Shown here in pieces: positions 54,234 through 63,489 of a DNA stretch of 64,000 bases. The DNA lies in contig JADYZM010000030.1 of assembly GCA_020853105.1 (NCBI GenBank), forward strand, positions 62,001-126,000, written 5' to 3'. Made by a program: the position numbers and the translations under genes. The notes beneath the pieces were generated by a model. The model was not told the origin of the DNA. It searched no databases and saw nothing but the letters and a program-made list of their open reading frames with translations. Each line of letters begins with the position of its first letter. Within the stretch, counting starts at the first letter, position 1. The DNA is from Flavobacteriales bacterium. Its GTDB lineage: Bacteria > Bacteroidota > Bacteroidia > Flavobacteriales_E > Vicingaceae.

Positions 54234-56282
54234 ATGAAACATATATACCATTTTTTACTTTTGATTGTGGGTTTATTTTTGAGTTCAATACTTTGGTCTC
54301 AAACCGCAACATTTAATACCGTTGGAACTTTTGTCTGGACTTGTCCTGCAGGTGTTACTTGCGTTCGAGTTGATGCTTGGGGAGCAGGTGGTGGTGGTTC
54401 CGGATCAGACAACTCTAACTCCAGCGGTGGTGGTGGTGGTGGTGCTTTTGCTACTGCATCAATAGCAGTTACACCTGGATCAAATTATACTATAGTAGTG
54501 GGAGCAGGCGGTGTTGGAGGAAATGCAGGTGCATTTAATCCAGGCACAAACGGTGGAAATTCAACTTTTACAGATCCGGCAGCTGTTGTAAGAGTTTTAG
54601 CAAAAGGTGGAGACGGATCAACAGGAAATACAGGTGCTTTAGGTGCTGTAGTAGCAAACAATATTCCAGCAGGTTCTGGTTTTAATGGTGGCAACGGCAG
54701 TAATGGTAGGGGTTCAGGAACAGGTGGTGGAAGTGGTGGAGGTGGAGGTGGATCATCTGCCGCTGGAGGAAATGCTGCTGGAGGTACAGGTGGTACAGGT
54801 GGTGCAACTGGTGGCGGTAATGGAGGTAATGGGCCAAATTCCAGTGCAACAGGAACTAATGGAGTTAATTATGGTGGTGCAGGGAGTGGAGTTAGAAGAA
54901 GCAACAAAGGAGGAAATGGAGCACAAGGGCAAGTTATTTTAACTTGGCCTGGGTCATGTCCTGTTGATTTAATAGCCATCAATTCAGTTACTACTAATCC
55001 CACACCGGTATGTAAAGATAGTTCTTATCAAGTTATTGTAAATGTAAAAAACAACACCGGTGCAAACATACCGTTAGGTAGTACAACCTATCGAATCGAT
55101 TATAGTTGGGATAATTCAACATGGACTAACAATGTTGTATATGTTGATAACATTAACAATGGAGCTTCTGCAAATTATTCTTTTACTTTACCGGGAACAA
55201 CTGTTCCAACTGTTGGTAGTAAAATTATCTATATACGAGTTAGAAATAACGTTCCTACACTAATTAGTAATAGTACAGGCTCAATAGTTGTTGATTATTG
55301 CCCCAAAGGCTCTGATGTATGTGCAACAGCCACATTAATTAATACAACCGGGACCTATTACGGAAATACAGCAGATTATACAGCTGACAGCCCAAGTTGG
55401 CTTGAAAGTGTAGGCTTTGGAGCTGCAACAATTGAAAACAATGTATGGTATAAATTTGTCGCAAGTGCAACTAGCATACAATACACTATTTGCACAGGCT
55501 CATGTGTAGGTATGTTTTGGGGATTACAATTTGAATTCTTTTCAATTCCGAGTGGAGTTTGTGGAAGTGGAGGTATAATTTCAGAAACGTTTGTTAATCA
55601 AACCAGTGATAATGGTTGTATCACAACTACTGCTTCAGGGCTAACAGTTGGAACCACATATTATATAGTAATTGATGGGTATGAGGGCGAAGATTGTCCT
55701 TACACATTACAATTTACAAGTGGAATAAATTTACCAATTAAATTACTCACTTTTTCAGGGAGAGCACAAAAAGCAGGTAACGAGTTGACATGGATTACTG
55801 AAACTGAAATTAATAACGATTACTTTGAATTAGAAAGTTCAACAGACGCCATACACTTTAAAAAAATTACTGAACAAAAAGCAGCCGGAAATTCTAACAT
55901 AAAAATTACTTATAAAGATTACGATACCAAACCATTAGCTCCAACTACATATTATCGTTTAAAACAAGTAGATTACGACGGAAGTTCAACCTATTCAAAT
56001 ATTATTTCCATAACCAACAAGTCTTTGAAAGATGTTTCAATATCTCCAAACCCGGTAAACGATATATTGAATGTAAGTATTTCAGTTTTAACCGAGGGAA
56101 CATATACATTTTCATTTGTTTCGGTTACCGGAGCAATAATCGAAAAAAGCTATTTCTTGAACGAAGGAGAAAACCAAGTTAAAATAGACTTAAATACCGA
56201 GCTGAGTGCTGGTTTTTATATCTTCAAAATAGCCGATAGTTTAGGTGAAATTATCAGTACCAATAAACTGATTAAAAATTAA
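54234..56282 (+). CDS. glycine-rich T9SS-exported surface protein
   Basis: A 682-residue exported protein. A signal peptide (about 1-22, ending SSILWSQ) is followed by a Gly-rich domain (about 48-237; Gly runs separated by Ser, Thr, Asn and Ala, ending GAQGQVILTWPG), a CARDB-like adhesion domain (about 240-360), a Cys-containing beta domain (about 365-500) and a T9SS type A sorting domain in the last 75 residues (VSISPNPVNDILNVSI, ending LSAGFYIFKI and ISTNKLIKN). The sorting domain predicts export across the outer membrane and anchoring. The start is ATG 54234; TTG 54225 is less likely. Confidence 0.9.
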   Translation: MKHIYHFLLLIVGLFLSSILWSQTATFNTVGTFVWTCPAGVTCVRVDAWGAGGGGSGSDNSNSSGGGGGGAFATASIAVTPGSNYTIVVGAGGVGGNAGAFNPGTNGGNSTFTDPAAVVRVLAKGGDGSTGNTGALGAVVANNIPAGSGFNGGNGSNGRGSGTGGGSGGGGGGSSAAGGNAAGGTGGTGGATGGGNGGNGPNSSATGTNGVNYGGAGSGVRRSNKGGNGAQGQVILTWPGSCPVDLIAINSVTTNPTPVCKDSSYQVIVNVKNNTGANIPLGSTTYRIDYSWDNSTWTNNVVYVDNINNGASANYSFTLPGTTVPTVGSKIIYIRVRNNVPTLISNSTGSIVVDYCPKGSDVCATATLINTTGTYYGNTADYTADSPSWLESVGFGAATIENNVWYKFVASATSIQYTICTGSCVGMFWGLQFEFFSIPSGVCGSGGIISETFVNQTSDNGCITTTASGLTVGTTYYIVIDGYEGEDCPYTLQFTSGINLPIKLLTFSGRAQKAGNELTWITETEINNDYFELESSTDAIHFKKITEQKAAGNSNIKITYKDYDTKPLAPTTYYRLKQVDYDGSSTYSNIISITNKSLKDVSISPNPVNDILNVSISVLTEGTYTFSFVSVTGAIIEKSYFLNEGENQVKIDLNTELSAGFYIFKIADSLGEIISTNKLIKN

Positions 56283-56308
56283 ATTATTTTTCTGTTATCA
56301 TTATCATC

Positions 56309-56338
56309 AAAAAAGCTCTGAATATTCAGGGCTTTTTT
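56309..56338 (+). terminator. intrinsic terminator after the Gly-rich cargo gene
   Basis: AAAAAGCTCTGAAT paired with ATTCAGGGCTTTTT (one G-U pair), T run in the 3' arm; about 26 bases after the stop. Confidence 0.8.
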
Positions 56339-56423
56339 GTTTGATACGGAAAACCTTACTTTCCAAAGAGCAAAAAGAAAAAGAATTTTATTTAATCCTT
56401 CTTCACAATCCAAAAAAACATTC

Positions 56424-56431
56424 TACTTTTG
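56424..56431 (+). promoter_or_regulatory. -7 promoter element (TACTTTTG) of the PP2C phosphatase gene
   Basis: Exact TAnnTTTG match ending 5 bases before the ATG at 56437, which predicts a leaderless mRNA. Confidence 0.6.
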
Positions 56432-56436
56432 GTTAG

Positions 56437-58746
56437 ATGAAGACCTCAACCACCATATTTGCATTTCTGTTTTATATCCAATTTTCGTATAGTCAAGCCA
56501 TCAAATCTTATAGTTTGCATTTTGGCGACACAGTAAACGTTATAGACGAATTCGGTTTAAAACAAGGCAGATGGGTTTATTTAGGACAAGATAAAAAAGA
56601 AGCTTGGTTTAAGGATTACCAACCCAATCAAATTGTTGAAGATGGAAAATACAAAGACGGAAAAAGGACGGGCAATTGGAGTCGGTATCACACCACAGGA
56701 AAAATACAACGGGAAACCAAATACTCCAACGACACCATTGATGGAATGACCAAATACTATAACAAATCCGGTCTATTGATATCAGAAGGTTATCAAAAAG
56801 GAAGTGATTTTATTGATGATTACTTTATATATGATTCTTCAGGAAAACGATTCAAAAAAGAAGCTTCTCGAAAAAATCAATATGCAATGTTGCAATTTAG
56901 TGGAAAAGTCGAGAAAATAGGTAAAGGACTTGCAAATGTAAAAATCAGAGTTAAACGAGAAGATTTGTTACTCTACACAACAGATTCAGACGCTAAAGGA
57001 AATTTTGCATTGAATTTAGAATTGGGCTTTGAATATGTTATTTCATTCAAAAAAGAAGGGTTTAACGACCAGTCTGTTCTAATTAACACAAATGTAGGAG
57101 ATATTTCAGACACAACTGTTTATAAGTTACCTGACTGGACTGTTAGTATGAGTGATAATATGGCAAATTCACTAAGTACTGACTTTATGAGTTTTTTGCT
57201 GAACAAACCGGCAGATAAAATTTATTTTAATTCTAAGAAAAAAGTTTTTACTGCTGATGGAGTTTATGTTAACCTTTTTAAACGCCAATTAAAGGGTATA
57301 AAAAAATCAACTCAAATTTTATTGGCACAGGCTGCAGAAGACAAAAAACAGTTGGAAATTGAGAATCTGAAAATGGAAGCCGCTCAAAAAATGAACGAAA
57401 TATATTTACTCAAACAGTCGCAAGATTTAATTGAAGCTGAAATAACCAAAAAAGAAGCAGAACTAACAACACAACGACTCGAAAAAGAAAAAAATAAACA
57501 AGCCCTAGAACTAGCCGACCAAGAAAAAAAAATAAAAGAACTTAAATATACACAGCAACAAGCATTGTTAGCCAAAAAGCAAATAGAGGCAGAAAAAAAT
57601 GCCAAAGAAGTAGAGCATTTGGCTATTTTAAAAAAAATGCAGGATTTGGAGCTTAGAGACAAACAAAAGAAACTAAACGAAACCAATGAAAGTTTAAACC
57701 TATCCGTAGCAGAAAACAAAAAAAGACAAGCCGAGCTTGATTTAACCAAACGTGAAAAACAAATTCAGGAAAATGAGATGAAACAAAAAATGTTTTATTT
57801 CTATATTTTAATTCTGGGATTTGTCTTGATTTTTGCTTTTGCAATAGTGGTTTATAGAAATCTACAAGCCAAGAAAAAAGCAAATATAAAATTGGCACAA
57901 CAATCACAAGAAATTTATAACCAAAAACAAGAAATAGAGCAAAAGAGCTTATTGTTGGAACAAAAAAACACAGAAACAGAGCAAAGTATCCAATATGCAA
58001 AACGAATTCAAACAGCCATTTTACCACCACACAACATCATAGGTAAATATTTGAATGATTATTTCATCTTATACAAATCTAAAGACATCGTAAGTGGAGA
58101 TTTTTATTTTTTCTCCGACAAACACGCTAAAGATGGATTCGTACATATTGCTTCTGTAGATTGTACAGGACATGGTGTGCCTGGTGCTTTCATGAGTGTT
58201 ATCGGGCACGAAAAACTTACAGGAGCCGTTCACTCAGAGAAAGAACCTTCAAAAATTTTATCCGACTTAAACAGAGGTATTAAAACTGCACTCCGCCAAT
58301 CGAGTGACGGCTCTGCCTCACGAGATGGTATGGATTTATCGCTTTGCTCTATTCCAATTAAAAACTCTTCTGATTCTTATACAATTGCTTATTCAGGTGC
58401 TAATCGCCCACTTTGGATTGCAAGAAAAGATTCCAATCAAATTGAAGAGATAAAAGCTACGAAGTTTGCTATTGGCGGCTTTACTGATGACAATCAACAA
58501 TTTGAACAACACCAAATACAATTGAAAAAGGGAGACACCATTTATTTATTCAGCGATGGCTTTGCTGACCAGTTTGGAGGGGTTAAAAAGAAAAAATTAA
58601 TGACAGGAAAGTTTAAAGACATCATTCTAGGGATTCAATCGCTTGGATTACAAGATCAAAAAGATTATCTGGATAATTTTATTACAAGTTGGATGGACGG
58701 AATTGAACAAATAGACGATATTTTAGTTATTGGAATAAAACTTTAA
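56437..58746 (+). CDS. PP2C/SpoIIE-type serine phosphatase with periplasmic MORN-like repeats
   Basis: A 769-residue membrane signalling protein. After a signal peptide (MKTSTTIFAFLFYIQFSYS) come MORN/YwqK-like repeats (about 38-130: KQGRWVYLG, GKYKDGKRTGNW, YYNKSGLLISEGY), a carboxypeptidase-regulatory-like beta domain (about 148-232), a long coiled coil (290-447), one membrane helix (about 449-471), a short coiled coil and a PP2C/SpoIIE phosphatase domain (about 520-769) with SGDFYFFSD, DCTGHGVPGAFMS and LFSDGFADQFGG containing the metal Asp residues. It would sense an extracytoplasmic cue and dephosphorylate cytoplasmic Ser/Thr sites. Confidence 0.9.
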   Translation: MKTSTTIFAFLFYIQFSYSQAIKSYSLHFGDTVNVIDEFGLKQGRWVYLGQDKKEAWFKDYQPNQIVEDGKYKDGKRTGNWSRYHTTGKIQRETKYSNDTIDGMTKYYNKSGLLISEGYQKGSDFIDDYFIYDSSGKRFKKEASRKNQYAMLQFSGKVEKIGKGLANVKIRVKREDLLLYTTDSDAKGNFALNLELGFEYVISFKKEGFNDQSVLINTNVGDISDTTVYKLPDWTVSMSDNMANSLSTDFMSFLLNKPADKIYFNSKKKVFTADGVYVNLFKRQLKGIKKSTQILLAQAAEDKKQLEIENLKMEAAQKMNEIYLLKQSQDLIEAEITKKEAELTTQRLEKEKNKQALELADQEKKIKELKYTQQQALLAKKQIEAEKNAKEVEHLAILKKMQDLELRDKQKKLNETNESLNLSVAENKKRQAELDLTKREKQIQENEMKQKMFYFYILILGFVLIFAFAIVVYRNLQAKKKANIKLAQQSQEIYNQKQEIEQKSLLLEQKNTETEQSIQYAKRIQTAILPPHNIIGKYLNDYFILYKSKDIVSGDFYFFSDKHAKDGFVHIASVDCTGHGVPGAFMSVIGHEKLTGAVHSEKEPSKILSDLNRGIKTALRQSSDGSASRDGMDLSLCSIPIKNSSDSYTIAYSGANRPLWIARKDSNQIEEIKATKFAIGGFTDDNQQFEQHQIQLKKGDTIYLFSDGFADQFGGVKKKKLMTGKFKDIILGIQSLGLQDQKDYLDNFITSWMDGIEQIDDILVIGIKL

Positions 58747-58749
58747 TTT

Positions 58750-59382
58750 TTATTTCTTCACTCGCACATAAGCAACCACCTTTGTTTCAAAAAAATCTTC
58801 AGTAAAAAAATCACTCAATGGGAAAATATCAACTTTTTTTCCGCTTTCCTCTATCTCATCAGTTAAATCACCTCCTTTCAAAAACAAAATACCATTTTTA
58901 AGGGTATTTCCGCTATCCGCTGATAGTTTTCCTTTCACCCACGGTATTATTTTGGAAATTCGTGCAACTGCACGAGTTACCACAAAATCAAATTGTTCGT
59001 TTATTTCTTCAGCTCTCGCATGAACAGCTTTTACATTTGTTAAGCCTAATTCTTTGATTATTTCATTTGCAACTTTTATTTTTTTTCCGATAGAATCTAC
59101 CAATAAAAAAGAACATTCAGGGAATAAAATTGCCAAAGGAATTCCGGGAAAACCGCCACCGGTTCCAACATCTAAAATTTTTGTTGATTTGGTGAACCCT
59201 ATAATCTTTGCAATTCCAAGTGAATGAAGAACATGTTTTAAATACAATTCGTCAATATCTTGTCTGGAAATTACATTGATTTGAGAGTTCCAATACGAAT
59301 AAAGCTCTCCCAGTTTTTCAAACTGTGATTCTTGTTCTTCAGTTAAATTTTGGAAATATTTCTTTATCAAATCAACACCCAT
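58750..59382 (-). CDS. rsmG: 16S rRNA (guanine527-N7)-methyltransferase
   Basis: A 210-residue SAM-dependent rRNA methyltransferase. The SAM loop is ILDVGTGGGFPGIPL, followed by LLVDSIGKKIKVANEI; VVTRAVARI is the usual later motif. ATG 59382 gives the family's normal N terminus (MGVDLIKKYFQNLTEEQESQF). The longer start at 59424 would overlap the sigma-factor gene by 23 bases and is not supported. Loss of RsmG gives low-level streptomycin resistance in other bacteria. It is third in the GT2-sigma-rsmG operon. Confidence 0.93.
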   Translation of the reverse strand: MGVDLIKKYFQNLTEEQESQFEKLGELYSYWNSQINVISRQDIDELYLKHVLHSLGIAKIIGFTKSTKILDVGTGGGFPGIPLAILFPECSFLLVDSIGKKIKVANEIIKELGLTNVKAVHARAEEINEQFDFVVTRAVARISKIIPWVKGKLSADSGNTLKNGILFLKGGDLTDEIEESGKKVDIFPLSDFFTEDFFETKVVAYVRVKK

Positions 59383-59401
59383 ACAATCAATTTTCGAAAA
59401 A

Positions 59402-60013
59402 TCAAAAGTTGTCTTTTTTTCCAAGCATTAAAGCATACAACTGTTCTCTAGCTCTAAAAAGTTGAGTTTTAACGGTGCCTATCGGAAGATTGGTTTCTTC
59501 AGCAATTTCTTCGTAAGAATACTCTCTGAAATAGCGTAAAACAACCAAATTTTTATATCTGGGTTTGAGTTGGTCAACAATTTCCCTTAATAATCTAATT
59601 TTTTGTTTTCTAATAAAACGTTCTTCCGGATTTAACAGTTCATCTTTAATTTCAATGGTTAACTCGCCATCACCTGTGTCAAACTCTTTATCCAGTGAAA
59701 GTGTATTCATTTTTTTTCTACGAATAAAATCGATACAATTGTTGGTAGCAATTCTAAACAACCAGGTGCTGAATGCATAGTTTGGTGTATATTGGTGCAA
59801 TCTGTTGAATGCCTTGCCAAAAGCCTCAATAGTCAAATCATCAGCATCATCAGTGTTTTTAACCATTTTCATCATCATAAAGAAAATAGAATCACGATAT
59901 TTTGCCAATAATTCAGCATAGGCTTTTTCGTCCTGAAAATCTCTAGCCCTAACGACTAATTCAAAATCAACCTGAGCCTTTGGGGATAACCCTGAATTTG
60001 AGTCTAATTCCAT
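59402..60013 (-). CDS. ECF-type RNA polymerase sigma factor
   Basis: A 203-residue sigma-70 family protein with regions 2 and 4 only. Region 2 has DDADDLTIEAFGKAFNRLHQY and FSTWLFRIATNNCIDFIRRKK; region 4 has YSYEEIAEETNLPIGTVKTQLFRAREQL, the HTH. No anti-sigma factor gene is adjacent. It overlaps the glycosyltransferase gene by 10 bases at its start, and rsmG begins 19 bases after its stop. The operon link to rsmG and a GT2 enzyme gives no clear target regulon. Confidence 0.92.
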   Translation of the reverse strand: MELDSNSGLSPKAQVDFELVVRARDFQDEKAYAELLAKYRDSIFFMMMKMVKNTDDADDLTIEAFGKAFNRLHQYTPNYAFSTWLFRIATNNCIDFIRRKKMNTLSLDKEFDTGDGELTIEIKDELLNPEERFIRKQKIRLLREIVDQLKPRYKNLVVLRYFREYSYEEIAEETNLPIGTVKTQLFRAREQLYALMLGKKDNF

Positions 60014-61155
60014 CTATTGTTTCGTTTTACAGCGTTTGAAATTAATAAAATTGGTTGAAAAAACAGGAAAAACACCTCAAAAAATGGTATCCAACCCATC
60101 AAGTCTTTTTCTCCCAGCTTATTGATAGATTTTTTAAATATAATCAGTTGAAAAAGTATTCGTATAAAAATTGCACTCAAAACAGGAATAACAAGGGTTT
60201 TGGTAATCAACAATATTGTCAACGACACAATAAAAATAAGATACGATATTGGAAAAAGACTCAAAAAAAGCTTGTGTTTAAACTTGTAGAATTTGCCTGT
60301 ACTCAGATGTCTTTTCTTTTGCCTTACCCATGATTTAAAGCTTGTTTTTGGGATAGAAATTGTATGAGCAGTGCTATCAACAACTATTTGAGTATTGTAC
60401 TTATCAGCAACTTCGTTCACAAACAAATCGTCATCACCGGATAAAATATGTTGATGTGAAGAAAATCCTCTGTTTTTAAAAAAAATCTCTTTTTGATAGG
60501 CTAAATTTCTTCCAACTCCCATATATGGCATTTTACATAATGCAAAAGAAAAATACTGAATGGCAGTAAAAACTGTTTCAAATCGAATAAGTTTATTGAG
60601 TAATCCGGATTCTTTTTGATAGGCTCCATATCCTAAAATTATTGATTTGTGCTCGGAATAATTGCTCATCTGTTTGAGCCATTGATTTGATGCAGGCTTG
60701 CAGTCTGCATCTGTTAACAATAAATTATCATACTTGGCTCCCTTAATTCCTAGTGTTAAAGCAAATTTTTTACTTCCATAAAATCGGTCATTATCCGGTA
60801 CATTCACAACTTTTAAATTTGGATATTGAAAAGAATAGGCTTTTAAAACATCATCAGAGTCATCAACTGAGTTGTCGTTTACTACAACAATCTCAAATGT
60901 CGGGTAATCTTGAGATAAAAATTCCGGAAGCAGATGAAGAAGATTTTCTCGTTCATTTTTTGCACAAATCACCACAGAAACAGGCTCAAATGAAGAAACT
61001 GTTTTCTCTTTTGATTTATAAAAAGCAAAACGTGAAAAAATTCCAATAAAATAAATCATCTGAACAACAAATGCCGCAAAAAAAACAACCACTACGAAAT
61101 CCAACCAATGCGTAAATTCCGAAAAAACATACGAGTTGGAAAAAAAATTATTCAT
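60004..61155 (-). CDS. membrane-bound glycosyltransferase family 2
   Basis: A 383-residue processive-type GT2 protein. One N-terminal helix (about 17-38), a GT-A domain with VSVVICAKNERENL, VVNDNSVDDS, LLLTDADCKPAS (the DxD) and SGDDDLF, a later WVRQKKRH (QxxRW-like), then two or three C-terminal helices (about 300-375). It uses a nucleotide sugar on the cytoplasmic side, probably for polysaccharide or lipid glycosylation. It is the first gene of the GT2-sigma-rsmG transcript and is divergent from tgt. Confidence 0.9.
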   Translation of the reverse strand: MNNFFSNSYVFSEFTHWLDFVVVVFFAAFVVQMIYFIGIFSRFAFYKSKEKTVSSFEPVSVVICAKNERENLLHLLPEFLSQDYPTFEIVVVNDNSVDDSDDVLKAYSFQYPNLKVVNVPDNDRFYGSKKFALTLGIKGAKYDNLLLTDADCKPASNQWLKQMSNYSEHKSIILGYGAYQKESGLLNKLIRFETVFTAIQYFSFALCKMPYMGVGRNLAYQKEIFFKNRGFSSHQHILSGDDDLFVNEVADKYNTQIVVDSTAHTISIPKTSFKSWVRQKKRHLSTGKFYKFKHKLFLSLFPISYLIFIVSLTILLITKTLVIPVLSAIFIRILFQLIIFKKSINKLGEKDLMGWIPFFEVFFLFFQPILLISNAVKRNNRWN

Positions 61156-61181
61156 TAATTCTAAAAAAACAGATTCAAACT

Positions 61182-61189
61182 CAAATGTA
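61182..61189 (-). promoter_or_regulatory. -7 promoter element (TACATTTG) of the GT2-sigma-rsmG operon
   Basis: Exact TAnnTTTG match on the minus strand, 26 bases before the ATG at 61155; it is divergent from the tgt element 24 bases away. Confidence 0.55.
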
Positions 61190-61213
61190 CAATCTAACTT
61201 CTGCCTAAATAAT

Positions 61214-61221
61214 TATCTTTG
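61214..61221 (+). promoter_or_regulatory. -7 promoter element (TATCTTTG) of tgt
   Basis: Exact TAnnTTTG match 44 bases before the tgt ATG. Confidence 0.55.
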
Positions 61222-61265
61222 ACCAAGTTTTAAACACTAGTAGTTGATAACCATTTGGCAGTAAA

Positions 61266-62396
61266 ATGAAATTTATTTTAGAAAAAAAAGACACAAAATC
61301 TAAAGCCAGAGCAGGCAAAATACTTACTGACCATGGTGAAATTAGTACTCCGATATTTATGCCCGTCGGAACTGCCGGAACAGTAAAGGGCGTTCACCAA
61401 CATGAATTGGAAAATGATATTAAAGCTCAAATTATTTTGGGAAATACCTATCATTTATACCTAAGACCAAAACTTGATATTCTGCATCAGGCAGGAGGAT
61501 TGCATAAATACATTAATTGGTCAAAACCTATTCTTACCGACAGTGGAGGTTATCAAGTTTATTCATTATCTGACAGGCGAAAAATTAAAGAGGAAGGAGC
61601 AACATTTTCCTCTCATATTGATGGGTCGAAACACTTATTTACTCCTGAAAATGTTATGGATATCCAACGAATTATCGGAGCTGATATTGTTATGGCTTTT
61701 GACGAATGTACCCCCTACCCGTGTGATTATCAGTATGCAAAAAAATCTATGCAAATGACTCATCGCTGGTTAGAGAGGTGCTGCGACCGATTTGATTCAA
61801 CTGAACCGCTATATGGATACTCTCAAACTCTGTTTCCAATTGTGCAAGGAAGTACCTATAAAGATTTAAGAACACAAAGCGCAGAAAAAATAGCTTCTTT
61901 TGATAGAGAAGGCAATGCTATTGGCGGTTTATCTGTTGGTGAACCCGACGAAGAAATGTATGAAATGTGCGATTTGGTTACAGGAATTTTACCCTCGGAC
62001 AAACCCAGGTATTTGATGGGAGTCGGCACACCTGTTAATATTCTAGAGAATATTGCACTGGGAATTGATATGTTTGACTGTGTAATGCCTACTCGAAATG
62101 CACGAAACGGTATGCTATTTACTTCTAACGGAATCATAAACATAAAAAACAAAAAATGGGAAAATGATTTTTCTCCGATAGATACAGAAGGAACTAGTTT
62201 TGTAGATACTTTTTATTCTAAAGCCTATTTAAGACATTTGATTACTTCAAAAGAAATTTTAGGAGCACAAATTGCCACCCTACACAATTTAGCTTTTTAT
62301 TTGTGGTTAGTAAATGAAGCTCGAAAACAGATTTTAGCTGAAACTTTCAGCAGTTGGAAATCAATTATGGTTAAAAAATTAGCACAACGATTATAA
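61266..62396 (+). CDS. tgt: queuine tRNA-ribosyltransferase lacking zinc cysteines
   Basis: A 376-residue TIM-barrel enzyme that swaps G34 of tRNAs for preQ1. The catalytic residues are Asp92 (LTDSGGYQVYSL) and the nucleophile Asp271 (DMFDCVMPTRNARNG). The structural zinc site is normally Cys-x-Cys-x2-Cys plus His; here the segment reads TEGTSFVDTFYSKAY, so the expected cysteines are Gly309, Ser311 and Asp314, while His340 is kept. Otherwise the protein is normal in length and motifs. lptF/G follows 15 bases later. Confidence 0.95.
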   Translation: MKFILEKKDTKSKARAGKILTDHGEISTPIFMPVGTAGTVKGVHQHELENDIKAQIILGNTYHLYLRPKLDILHQAGGLHKYINWSKPILTDSGGYQVYSLSDRRKIKEEGATFSSHIDGSKHLFTPENVMDIQRIIGADIVMAFDECTPYPCDYQYAKKSMQMTHRWLERCCDRFDSTEPLYGYSQTLFPIVQGSTYKDLRTQSAEKIASFDREGNAIGGLSVGEPDEEMYEMCDLVTGILPSDKPRYLMGVGTPVNILENIALGIDMFDCVMPTRNARNGMLFTSNGIINIKNKKWENDFSPIDTEGTSFVDTFYSKAYLRHLITSKEILGAQIATLHNLAFYLWLVNEARKQILAETFSSWKSIMVKKLAQRL

Positions 62397-62411
62397 ACAC
62401 AACTCACTTTA

Positions 62412-63488
62412 GTGAAAATAATTGACCTATATATTATCCGTAAATTCCTAGGAACTTTTTTCTTTTCCTTATTGATGATTATTCCGGTTGTTGTGGTTTT
62501 CGACTTGTCAGAAAAGATGAGAGATTTTATTGAGCGAAAAGCACCGATAAAAGCGATAGTTTTTGACTATTATTTCAACTTTATACCCTATTTGGTAAAC
62601 CAATTTAGTCCATTATTTGTTTTTATTGCCGTCATATTTTTCACTTCCAAAATGGCTAGTAACTCCGAAATTGTGGCTATCCTTTCAGGAGGTGTGAGTT
62701 TTAAAAGATTACTAAGACCTTATTTAATTTCAGCCGTAATTTTAGCTTTACTTTCGTATTACTTGAATAATTTCCTAATTCCTGATGCAAATAAAGAACG
62801 TCTTGCTTTTGAAGAAATCTATTACAGAAACAAGTTTCGAAATGAATCGCATCATATTCATCGACAAATAAATCCTTCCACCTATATTTATATGACCAAC
62901 TACAATGTTGACATGAATATGGGTATTTATTTTTCAGTTGAAACCTTTGAAGATGGTGAACTGAAATACAAACTAATCAGCGATAACATTCGTTGGGACA
63001 GTATTAAAAATACTTGGGAAATTTCAAATTATGTTGAACGTTTTTTTGAAGGCAGCAATGAAACTATAGTTACCGGCGGAAAAAAAGATACAATAATGAA
63101 TTTTACTCCCGATGAGTTTAAACGCAGGTCAAGCTTCATCGAAACCAAAAACTTTTTTGAATTAAACGATTTAATTGAAGAAGAAAAATTCAAAGGCTCA
63201 AGCTTTGTTGTTGATTGTGAAATTGAAAAACAAAAACGTGCTGCTTATCCTTTTGCAACATTTGTTCTAACAATTATTGGAGTTTCACTTTCAAGCAGAA
63301 AAGTGAGAGGCGGTATTGGGCTGCATATTGGAATGGGATTACTAATCAGCTTTTCGTATATACTATTTATGCAGGTGTCATCTACATTTGCAAAAAATTC
63401 AGGAGTCCCTGCTATGGTTGCAGTTTGGATACCCAATGTTTTATACAGTATTTTGGCATTGTACTTATTAAAGAAAGCTCCTAAATAA
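62412..63488 (+). CDS. LptF/LptG-family lipopolysaccharide export permease
   Basis: A 358-residue YjgP/YjgQ protein: six membrane helices, three near the N terminus (about 9-35, 52-76, 96-118) and three at the C terminus (about 275-357), flanking a periplasmic beta-jellyroll (about 120-270). The N terminus IIDLYIIRKFLGTFFFSL and KRAAYPFATFVLTIIGVSLSSRK are typical. It extracts LPS from the inner membrane with LptB and its partner. Start is GTG. Which of LptF and LptG it is cannot be told. It follows tgt by 15 bases. Confidence 0.92.
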   Translation: MKIIDLYIIRKFLGTFFFSLLMIIPVVVVFDLSEKMRDFIERKAPIKAIVFDYYFNFIPYLVNQFSPLFVFIAVIFFTSKMASNSEIVAILSGGVSFKRLLRPYLISAVILALLSYYLNNFLIPDANKERLAFEEIYYRNKFRNESHHIHRQINPSTYIYMTNYNVDMNMGIYFSVETFEDGELKYKLISDNIRWDSIKNTWEISNYVERFFEGSNETIVTGGKKDTIMNFTPDEFKRRSSFIETKNFFELNDLIEEEKFKGSSFVVDCEIEKQKRAAYPFATFVLTIIGVSLSSRKVRGGIGLHIGMGLLISFSYILFMQVSSTFAKNSGVPAMVAVWIPNVLYSILALYLLKKAPK

Positions 63489-63489
63489 G

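Noticed and set aside
54380-54950. Short tandem GGT/GGA repeats that could suggest a CRISPR or minisatellite
   Set aside because: The repeats encode the Gly-rich domain in one frame, vary in length and have no spacer pattern.
57384-58030. Two long minus-strand ORFs opposite the PP2C gene
   Set aside because: They are antisense shadows of the Lys/Glu/Gln-rich coiled coil, and their Ser/Phe/Cys-rich content follows from that.
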